From: Bacillota bacterium | Lineage (GTDB): Bacteria > Bacillota > Dethiobacteria > DTU022 | Reading direction: 5' to 3' | Length of the DNA stretch: 54,192 nt | NCBI GenBank assembly: GCA_033549065.1 | Contig: JAWSUE010000001.1 | Span: 124,944-179,135 of the forward strand | In this document: positions 48,199 to 54,192 of the stretch, one piece after another | Layout: each line of letters opens with the position of its first letter | Numbering within the stretch: position 1 is the stretch's first letter | Notes under the pieces: generated by a model | Databases searched by the model: none | Seen by the model: the letters and a program-made list of their open reading frames with translations, nothing else | What the model was told of the DNA's origin: nothing | Program-made: the position numbers and the translations under genes

Positions 48199-48223
48199 TA
48201 AAAAAACACTCTGAAACAGAGTG
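48199..48223 (-). terminator. Rho-independent terminator after the S1-domain gene
   Basis: On the minus strand CACTCTG (48223-48217) pairs with CAGAGTG (48213-48207) across a TTT loop and is followed by seven T residues. It separates the divIC/S1 genes from tilS. Confidence 0.93.
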
Positions 48224-48255
48224 CCTTAAGGATAAACTAATCAGCTTGAAAACAA

Positions 48256-48669
48256 TCAAAAAGCTTCCCGGAAGGAACCGCGGCCACCCCTTTTGGCTTC
48301 TGTATTTCGTTTTAAATCGAGCAATCTTTCATCACTCTCTTTGAGAAAGCGATTCATCTTGTCTTCAAAAGAAGCCTTCGCGGCAGGATCATGTTTCGGT
48401 CTGTTACCTTTTTTCTCAACAATTGGGCCTTCAACAGCTTGTCTAATCGAGAGCCCGATTTTACCACTATTTTCGACTGAAAGTATTTTTACTTTTACCT
48501 GGTCTGACTTTTTATAAAAGTCATTTATATCCTTAACATATTCATCAGCAATTTCTGATATATGTACAAGACCGGTTGTTCCCCCAGGCAGCTCAACAAA
48601 TGCTCCAAATTTTGTGATGCCGGTAATCACTCCCTCCAAAATGCTACCAACGACTATGTCTTTCTTGAT
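48256..48669 (-). CDS. S1 RNA-binding domain protein (YabR-like), apparent AUC start
   Basis: Small RNA-binding protein with one S1 domain (GSILEGVITGITKFGAFVEL, then GLVHISEIADEYV and VKVKIL), followed by a basic tail of about 50 residues. In Bacillus the equivalent yabR sits after divIC. The usual start codons give only a TTG at 48639, which would remove the first S1 beta strand (VVGSI) and has no ribosome binding site. The frame stays open to a TAG just upstream, and an excellent AGGAGG ends eight bases before ATC at 48669. I therefore place the start at ATC, giving 137 residues. AUA at 48657 is a less well spaced alternative. Confidence 0.8.
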   Translation of the reverse strand: MKKDIVVGSILEGVITGITKFGAFVELPGGTTGLVHISEIADEYVKDINDFYKKSDQVKVKILSVENSGKIGLSIRQAVEGPIVEKKGNRPKHDPAAKASFEDKMNRFLKESDERLLDLKRNTEAKRGGRGSFREAF

Positions 48670-48733
48670 AAAAAACTCCTCCTAACAAAAATGCTTATAA
48701 ACTAAGGTTATTATAACTTTTATGCTGCTATTG

Positions 48734-49075
48734 TCAATCCTCAAACTGAAAGATTATTTCTCCCGGCTTAACCAATCCTAATCTTTTACGTGCTAAAATT
48801 TCTATATAATCAATTTCCTGCAAACGTTCAACTTCTGTAGAAAGCTCGTTCATGCGAACTTCATATTCTCTTATTCTCGTTTCAAATTCAGCCAGATCCT
48901 TTTTAACCCTATAATACTTCACATACTGGGTGCCTAAAACAACCAGCATCCCTATTATGATCAATATTCCTACCATGCTAATAAATCTGTACACACTGTA
49001 CTGGTTCTCCCGACGTCGCACGGGAAAATATGAGATTTCCTCTTTTTTTTTATTCTTACCCTTCATAACCATCAC
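48734..49075 (-). CDS. divIC: Septum formation initiator, DivIC/FtsB family
   Basis: Bitopic division protein that joins FtsL and FtsQ/DivIB at the septum. The 113 residues have a basic cytoplasmic N-terminus, one membrane span (about 33-52), a coiled coil with heptad pattern (about 58-90, rich in Glu, Arg and Leu) and the conserved C-terminal motif DYIEILARKRLGLVKPGEIIF. The start may be the GTG at 49075 or the ATG at 49066; neither has a strong ribosome binding site. Its place between hup and the S1-domain gene is the Firmicutes order, minus the usual hslR, yabP and yabQ. Confidence 0.92.
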   Translation of the reverse strand: MMVMKGKNKKKEEISYFPVRRRENQYSVYRFISMVGILIIIGMLVVLGTQYVKYYRVKKDLAEFETRIREYEVRMNELSTEVERLQEIDYIEILARKRLGLVKPGEIIFQFED

Positions 49076-49180
49076 GTTACAGTTTTCATTTTAACAATTA
49101 TATTCTTGTCAAGCTTCAAAAACCCTTTATTCCTGTAACACTTGTTACTATATTTACCATATACAATATATATCTAAGAA

Positions 49181-49210
49181 GAAAATTCCCCCGTTCTTTA
49201 GACGGAGGAA
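49181..49210 (-). terminator. Rho-independent terminator after hup
   Basis: On the minus strand TTCCTCCGT (49210-49202) pairs with ACGGGGGAA (49194-49186) with one G-U, across seven bases, followed by TTTTCTTCTT. It ends the abundant HU transcript before divIC. Confidence 0.85.
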
Positions 49211-49246
49211 TAATAACCATTTAAATCTATGATGCCTTATTGGTTT

Positions 49247-49519
49247 TTATTTTACTTTGTCTTTTAAAGCTTTCCCTGGCTTAAATGCCGGAACCTTAAG
49301 TGCTTTAATTTTGATTTTTTCTCCTGTTGCCGGGTTACGACCCTCTCGTGCTTTACGGCTGCGAACTTCAAAAGTTCCAAAGCCGACCAGCTGAACTTTT
49401 TCACCTTTTGATAAACCATCTGCGATGCTTTCCAATACTGCTTTTACTGCTTTTTCACTGTCCTTCTTGGACATTCCAGCTTTCTCTGCAACCAGATCAA
49501 CCAGTTCAGATTTATTCAC
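49247..49519 (-). CDS. hup: DNA-binding protein HU
   Basis: Nucleoid protein that bends DNA as a dimer. The 90 residues match HU throughout: [37 protein letters not shown] with the DNA-intercalating arm proline, and the Lys-rich C-terminus. A GGAGGG site precedes the ATG. It follows mazG by 74 bp and has its own terminator, so it is likely highly expressed from a local promoter. Confidence 0.97.
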   Translation of the reverse strand: MNKSELVDLVAEKAGMSKKDSEKAVKAVLESIADGLSKGEKVQLVGFGTFEVRSRKAREGRNPATGEKIKIKALKVPAFKPGKALKDKVK

Positions 49520-49593
49520 TGTTTAAAACCCTCCTCACATAGTTAGATACCCTTAAGGAAATTTTATTCGCGCTTCATTCTTCGATTCCTTCT

Positions 49594-51045
49594 TTATTTA
49601 CGCATTTTCCTTATTTTTTTGGCTTCTTCCCACCATCGATCCAATTCATCCAGCGAATATTCACCTATCGAACGACCATGTTTTTCAGCCTGTTCCAAAA
49701 CATAATAAAATCTATCAATAAACTTATTAATGGTTTTACCCAGGGCCATTTCCGGATTTACTTTTAAAAACCGGGAGATGTTCACTATCGTAAAGAGATA
49801 GTCTCCGACTTCCTCTTCAATCGCATATTGATTTTCACTGGCACAGGCTTCCTCCAGTTCATTAAGTTCTTCTCGTGCCTTCTGAAGAGGCCCTTCAAAT
49901 GAAGGCCAGTCAAAACCGACATCAGCAGCACGTTTTTGCAGCTTATAGGCTTTCAGTAATGCCGGAAGCGCTTGGTCAACAACCATCAGCGATTTTGAAC
50001 CGGTATTTTTTTCGTCAGCTTTTATCTCCTCCCATAGCACCTTTACCTGTGAAGAATCTTCAACCTGTTTATTGCCAAATACATGAGGATGCCTCCTGAG
50101 AAGTTTGGCTACGATCGAGCTTACGACCTGGTAAAAGTCAAACCTGTTTTCCTCCTCGGCAATTTGGCTGTGGAATATCACCTGTAAAAGCAAATCACCA
50201 AGTTCTTCTTTAAGCGATTCATCATCTTCACGTTCTATTGCTGCTACAACTTCATAAGCTTCTTCTACAACATACTGTCTCAGGGTTTTATGAGTTTGTT
50301 GTTTATCCCATGGGCATCCATCATCTGCCCTGAGCCTTTTCATAACCGCAATCAGGTTTCCTGTGATATATGAAGCATATGGGGGCAGATAGATTGTTGT
50401 CAGATGATTAAAAAAGGGCTTGCGGTCCAACGCATATAAAGGTAATCTCCAAATTTGCCCAGAAGGCATTCCAGCATTTCTTACAATCGTGACTTGCTGT
50501 TCATCAGGATACAGATCAAGTAATTTTAATTTAACTTTTGAAGCAATAGTCCGGTTATATACCTGGGCTATGATAAGATTATTTTTCAAAGGTTCGTTTA
50601 ACTTACCTATAGATAGTGCATCTATGATGGTAAAACCATCAAGAAGATCAATTTCAAGTGAATCTAGCAGTGGCTCAATGAAACTAATCCCTGGAACGAT
50701 TTCTAATTTGATTTTCAGAGGTGGGCAGATTCTCCTTAAATAACTAACCGTTGCCTCACCGATTTCAGGATGGCCGGGAACTGCATAACAAACCGTCTTA
50801 TGTTTGTTCACTGCCGAGATAAGGTAAAAAGCAATCTTTTTATACACTTGCTCAAATTTCTCTTCGTTTTCATAGAACTGATCAAAAGAGTGGGCTTTCA
50901 TTCCTTTATTAACAAGGTAACGGGCTGATGGATGCCCAATAGTCCTTAAATAAATCGGGTGCTTCCCTAAAAGGTTGCCAACGGCTTCTTCAGTCAGGTG
51001 TTTTGGATTTCCCGGTCCGAGGCCAATTATTATTATCTTATTCAT
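49594..51045 (-). CDS. mazG: Tetrapyrrole methylase-like/MazG nucleotide pyrophosphohydrolase fusion (YabN type)
   Basis: House-cleaning enzyme that hydrolyses abnormal NTPs. The 483 residues from ATG 51045 have an N-terminal SAM-methyltransferase-like domain (IIIGLGPGNPKHLTEEA, then YAVPGHPEIGEATV; about 1-220) and a C-terminal MazG region with two MazG modules (LRADDGCPWDKQQTHKTLR, VVEEAYEVVAAIE, LKEELGDLLLQVIFH; then EEVGDYLFTIVNISRFL). Metal-binding EExxE/ExxD motifs are present. Gene order spoVB-mazG-hup is conserved in Firmicutes. The ATG is five bases after the flippase stop; an in-frame TTG at 51054 would overlap that stop. Confidence 0.93.
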   Translation of the reverse strand: MNKIIIIGLGPGNPKHLTEEAVGNLLGKHPIYLRTIGHPSARYLVNKGMKAHSFDQFYENEEKFEQVYKKIAFYLISAVNKHKTVCYAVPGHPEIGEATVSYLRRICPPLKIKLEIVPGISFIEPLLDSLEIDLLDGFTIIDALSIGKLNEPLKNNLIIAQVYNRTIASKVKLKLLDLYPDEQQVTIVRNAGMPSGQIWRLPLYALDRKPFFNHLTTIYLPPYASYITGNLIAVMKRLRADDGCPWDKQQTHKTLRQYVVEEAYEVVAAIEREDDESLKEELGDLLLQVIFHSQIAEEENRFDFYQVVSSIVAKLLRRHPHVFGNKQVEDSSQVKVLWEEIKADEKNTGSKSLMVVDQALPALLKAYKLQKRAADVGFDWPSFEGPLQKAREELNELEEACASENQYAIEEEVGDYLFTIVNISRFLKVNPEMALGKTINKFIDRFYYVLEQAEKHGRSIGEYSLDELDRWWEEAKKIRKMRK

Positions 51046-51050
51046 TAATA

Positions 51051-52685
51051 TCAATCCTGTCTTCTATCTATTTTAAATCGGGCTCTTAATTTCGATATTC
51101 TTGAGCCGATATATGGAATCAGCCTTAATTCATCCTCATTTAGAACGCCCATTAATAATAGAGTGACACCATAAACTATTATTCCTACAGCTATAGCAAA
51201 AAGTGTTGAAATAGCATTCAACCATCCACCTGTCATTAAAGCAGCACCATATGTATTAATTAATCTAAATGGGAAGTATACAAAAACAGACATAATAATC
51301 ATTGAGATACCCGGTAAAAGAATAAATTCACGAATATTAATACGCCAGCCGGTATGCTTCATAACATAATTAATATTTAAAATTGCCGCAACCGCTATCC
51401 CGATTACTGAAGCAAGTGCCGCTCCCCCAACATTTAAAGCAGGGATTACAGTCAGGTGCCAGGCCAGAATAGTTTTAACAATTCCTCCATAAAGCATATT
51501 CAGGGCTGGAACAATCGGCCTGCCCAATCCCTGAATTAACCCTGTAGTTGTAACATAAAAACATAGAGGAATTACCGACCAGGACATATAAGATAGAGAG
51601 TAGCCGGCTTCAGCATTATTAAAAAGAAGTATTGTGATCGGTTCAGCAAGAAGGAAGAGGCCGGCAGCCGACGGAAGCGCAAACAGCAGGGTCATTTTCA
51701 TTGCTATTTCGGTTCTGTTCAAGACCATCAGTTTGTTTTTCAGAGCAAATGCTTCCGATATAGCAGGAACAAGGCTCATACTAAGGGCAAGGGCAATGAC
51801 ATTTGGAAAATAGACTACTGAGCTGGCCATCCCTGTTAGCTGGCCATAAAGAGCTCTTGCTCTTTCAATTTCAAAACCGGCCTCCAAAAGCTGCCGGGGA
51901 ACCACGGCAAGATCTATCAGCGAAATCAGTGGTATAACCAATCCACCTATTGTAATAGGAATAGCCAGTCCGAAAATACGCCTGATAATATGTCCAACCC
52001 TCTCCGGCGAATGTTCGGATTGTTTAGCGGCAAGATCGAATAGACCGAAACGCCTGCGCCGGTATAAGAAGAATAAAAGCAGTAAGCCGGCAAGTCCTCC
52101 TGCCGTTGCTCCCGATGTCGCTCCGGCAGATGCATATTCCAAACCAACCGGAAGCATAATTACCACCATTATAATCGCAAATAAAACTCTAACCAGCTGC
52201 TCTAAAAGTTGTGAAACTGCCGTCGGAAACATGTTCTGCTGCCCCTGGAAGAATCCTCTTAAAGAAGCCATGATCGTTACAAAAAAAATTGCCGGAGAAA
52301 TAGCCAGGATGGGGTAGTATGCTTTTAGATCTTTTACAATTACAACAGATATGAATTGTGCACCGAGCATCATCGTGAGCGAAATAATCAGACCGCTCAC
52401 CGATAGAATGATAAAAGCCACACGAAAAACACGCAGTGCTTCATGGTAATCATTAAGGGCTATTTTTTCGGCTATTATTTTTGATAGAGCTACCGGTATT
52501 CCTGCGGTGGAAATAACCAGCAAGGTAGAATATATCGGGTATGCATACTGGTAGAGACCAATTCCTTCGTCTCCTAGAACAGCGGCCAGGACTACCCTAA
52601 AAATTGCCCCGATTCCCCGGGCAGCTATACCGGTAATTGCAAGGGTAGCTGCTCCCTTTACAAAAGAAGAATTAACATTAACCAA
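51051..52685 (-). CDS. SpoVB/MurJ-type polysaccharide or lipid flippase
   Basis: Multidrug/oligosaccharidyl-lipid/polysaccharide (MOP) superfamily membrane protein with about 14 spans over 544 residues. The N-terminus GAATLAITGIAARGIGAIFRVVLAAVLGDEGIGLYQYAYPIYS is characteristic of the SpoVB/YabM group. In spore formers SpoVB makes the spore cortex; close relatives flip the peptidoglycan precursor lipid II in ordinary growth. Since the neighbouring spore genes are missing here, a vegetative cell-wall role seems likelier. It lies 43 bp after mfd, exactly where spoVT would normally intervene. Confidence 0.9.
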   Translation of the reverse strand: MVNVNSSFVKGAATLAITGIAARGIGAIFRVVLAAVLGDEGIGLYQYAYPIYSTLLVISTAGIPVALSKIIAEKIALNDYHEALRVFRVAFIILSVSGLIISLTMMLGAQFISVVIVKDLKAYYPILAISPAIFFVTIMASLRGFFQGQQNMFPTAVSQLLEQLVRVLFAIIMVVIMLPVGLEYASAGATSGATAGGLAGLLLLFFLYRRRRFGLFDLAAKQSEHSPERVGHIIRRIFGLAIPITIGGLVIPLISLIDLAVVPRQLLEAGFEIERARALYGQLTGMASSVVYFPNVIALALSMSLVPAISEAFALKNKLMVLNRTEIAMKMTLLFALPSAAGLFLLAEPITILLFNNAEAGYSLSYMSWSVIPLCFYVTTTGLIQGLGRPIVPALNMLYGGIVKTILAWHLTVIPALNVGGAALASVIGIAVAAILNINYVMKHTGWRINIREFILLPGISMIIMSVFVYFPFRLINTYGAALMTGGWLNAISTLFAIAVGIIVYGVTLLLMGVLNEDELRLIPYIGSRISKLRARFKIDRRQD

Positions 52686-52728
52686 TACACATAACCTTCT
52701 TTATACTTATTAAGATGTATTATAACAG

Positions 52729-54192
52729 TTATCCTTTCCGGTAACCACCTTGATCAGCCTTACCAACTGTTAACATTTCACGGAATAAAATGATCAATTT
52801 GTTTAACAGCTCATCGATCATTTCAATATTTTCTATTCGTAAAATCAGTGGGTTGGTGGAACGCACATCCAGCCAGGCTTTGTTTCTTTTAATTGCCTTA
52901 GCTATTAAAGAATCGTTTGGATTCACCTGACGGTTAAAGTGCACTTCAATATATTTTCTTTGCCTGATTAATTCAACAGACAGATCCATCGCCAATATTC
53001 TTAACTCAGTAACTTTAAGCAGTTCTTTAACAGGCTCAGGAGGCAGGCCATAACGGTCAGCAAGTTCTTCTTGAATATCATGTAGGGTATCGATCGATCC
53101 AATCCTGTATAAGCGTTGGTATAAATCTACTTTTTGGTCCTGCGCAGTTATGTAAGAAGTCGGAATGTAAGCACTAACCGGGATATCAATCCTGGTGTCA
53201 ACCCGATCTACCTGTTTAATATTTTTCAGCTCTGCTACAGCCTGTTCCAGCAGCTTTACATAAAGATCAAAACCGACCGCCGCAATAAATCCATGTTGTT
53301 CTGCACCAAGTATATTTCCCGCCCCCCTGATTTCAAGATCACGCAGAGCGATCTTAAAACCTGAGCCAAGCTCGGTAAATTCCTTTATAGCCCTTAATCT
53401 CTTCCTGGCCGCTTCAGAAATAATTTTATCTTTACGAAATGTAAGGTATGCATAAGCAAGCCGGTTAGAACGTCCGACACGCCCCCTGATTTGGTATAGT
53501 TGTGCCAATCCAAACTTATCAGCTTCATATACAATAAGCGTGTTCACATTAGGAATATCGAGACCGGATTCAATAATCGTGGTGCTGACTAAAATCTCAA
53601 ATAGCCCTTCCTGAAAATCAGCCATAACTTTCTCAAGCATAGCTTCGGGCATCTGTCCATGTCCAACCGCAACGGCAGCGTCAGGAAATAGTTTTATAAC
53701 CCTTTCAGCATATGCATTAATACGATCAACCCGATTGAATACAATGAATACCTGACCAGCACGATTTAATTCACGTTGAACCGCTTCCCGTACAAGGTTC
53801 TCGGAATATTCAAGGACATACGTCTGAATCGGGTACCTATCTTCCGGGGGAGTATCAATTATACTCAAATCTCTTGCACCTGCCAGTGACAGGTGTAATG
53901 TTCTCGGAATCGGAGTAGCTGTCAAAGACAGGGTATCCACTTCCAGTCTCATCTGTTTCAACTTCTCTTTCTGCTTTACCCCAAAACGCTGTTCTTCATC
54001 AATTACAAGTAAACCCAGATCACGAAAAACTACATCCTTAGAAAGCAATCGATGAGTTCCAATAACCAAATCAATTTTCCCGGTTGCTAATTCACTAATA
54101 ACTTCTTTTTGTTTACCTGTTCGTACAAAACGGCTTAATTGGGCAATTTTTACAGGAAAACCGTTAAACCTTTCGCGAAAAGTGCGATAATG
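52729..54192 (-). CDS. mfd: Transcription-repair coupling factor Mfd, C-terminal part (runs off the window edge)
   Basis: DNA translocase that removes stalled RNA polymerase and recruits UvrA. The last 487 residues or so are visible, from HYRTFRERFNGFPVKIAQLSR at the edge through LVIGTHRLLSKDV, IDEEQRFGVKQKEKLK, LTATPIPRTLHLSL, STTIIESGLDIPNVNT, and QIRGRVGRSNRLAYAYLT (helicase motifs III-VI), GAGNILGAEQHGFIAAVGFDLY, and the C-terminal Mfd domain. The frame is open to the window edge, so the UvrB-like and polymerase-binding N-terminal part lies outside. It is followed by spoVB-like and mazG genes as in other Firmicutes. Confidence 0.96.
   Translation of the reverse strand, partial: HYRTFRERFNGFPVKIAQLSRFVRTGKQKEVISELATGKIDLVIGTHRLLSKDVVFRDLGLLVIDEEQRFGVKQKEKLKQMRLEVDTLSLTATPIPRTLHLSLAGARDLSIIDTPPEDRYPIQTYVLEYSENLVREAVQRELNRAGQVFIVFNRVDRINAYAERVIKLFPDAAVAVGHGQMPEAMLEKVMADFQEGLFEILVSTTIIESGLDIPNVNTLIVYEADKFGLAQLYQIRGRVGRSNRLAYAYLTFRKDKIISEAARKRLRAIKEFTELGSGFKIALRDLEIRGAGNILGAEQHGFIAAVGFDLYVKLLEQAVAELKNIKQVDRVDTRIDIPVSAYIPTSYITAQDQKVDLYQRLYRIGSIDTLHDIQEELADRYGLPPEPVKELLKVTELRILAMDLSVELIRQRKYIEVHFNRQVNPNDSLIAKAIKRNKAWLDVRSTNPLILRIENIEMIDELLNKLIILFREMLTVGKADQGGYRKG

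Overview
The window looks like a chromosomal segment from an anaerobic, Gram-positive-type bacterium of the Firmicutes (class Clostridia or a close relative). The evidence is a 1177-residue pyruvate:ferredoxin oxidoreductase, formate-tetrahydrofolate ligase, a tungsten-type aldehyde:ferredoxin oxidoreductase, arginine deiminase, tryptophanase, lipobox lipoproteins, a PhoP/PhoR-Pst phosphate operon, and the Firmicutes gene neighbourhood mfd-spoVB-mazG-hup-divIC-S1-tilS-hpt-ftsH. Base composition is moderately AT-rich by eye (not computed). Shine-Dalgarno (SD) sequences are strong and several genes start with TTG (tnaA, arcA, phoR, nifJ, folB). I found no rRNA, tRNA, CRISPR array, insertion sequence, integrase or prophage. 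The only clear debris is a truncated HD-GYP gene.

Layout. 1-2244: adenine deaminase (cut by the window edge) divergent from tryptophanase. 2326-6079: a nitroreductase-family protein, then a minus-strand pair consisting of a two-domain lipoprotein likely to carry covalent FMN and the FAD:protein FMN transferase ApbE that would load it. 6364-11521: a small 2x[4Fe-4S] ferredoxin, an orphan Dam-type methylase behind threonine dehydratase, a universal stress protein, fructose-1,6-bisphosphatase GlpX and arginine deiminase. 11610-13536: cold-shock protein and DEAD-box helicase. 13597-16861: an operon of a LarA-type nickel racemase, a MoaD/ThiS-like protein and tungsten aldehyde oxidoreductase. 17050-20907: a Ddl-like ATP-grasp protein, YgiQ radical SAM protein, YczE-type membrane protein and the HD-GYP fragment. 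20921-28058: the complete phoP-phoR-pstSCAB-phoU cluster with a PHO-box array in front of pstS. 28235-34121: an orphan secreted peptide, a sodium:solute symporter with a 50-residue membrane partner, and pyruvate:ferredoxin oxidoreductase. 34125-36369: coaX, a patatin-like protein and a nitroreductase on the minus strand. 36556-41036: a degenerate CPBP-family membrane protein followed by folE-HD-folP-folB-folK. 41155-54192: minus-strand fhs, a P1-family peptidase, and the ftsH-to-mfd housekeeping block.

How the genes fit together. The metabolic picture is fermentation of amino acids and oxo/hydroxy acids with ferredoxin as carrier: tryptophanase, threonine dehydratase and arginine deiminase supply pyruvate, 2-oxobutyrate and ATP; pyruvate oxidoreductase and aldehyde oxidoreductase exchange electrons with ferredoxin; folate synthesis sits next to formate-tetrahydrofolate ligase. 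The flavinylated lipoprotein could handle electrons outside the membrane. The mfd-ftsH block lacks spoVT, yabP, yabQ and spoIIE, which are usual there in spore formers, so loss of sporulation is plausible.

Most of the window is recognisable housekeeping and catabolism. I found no wholly new multi-gene system. The points most worth following are the twin-FMN lipoprotein/ApbE pair with a variant flavinylation motif, the larA-moaD-aor operon, the HD phosphohydrolase embedded in the folate operon, the catalytically degraded CPBP protein, and an apparent AUC start codon on the S1-domain gene.
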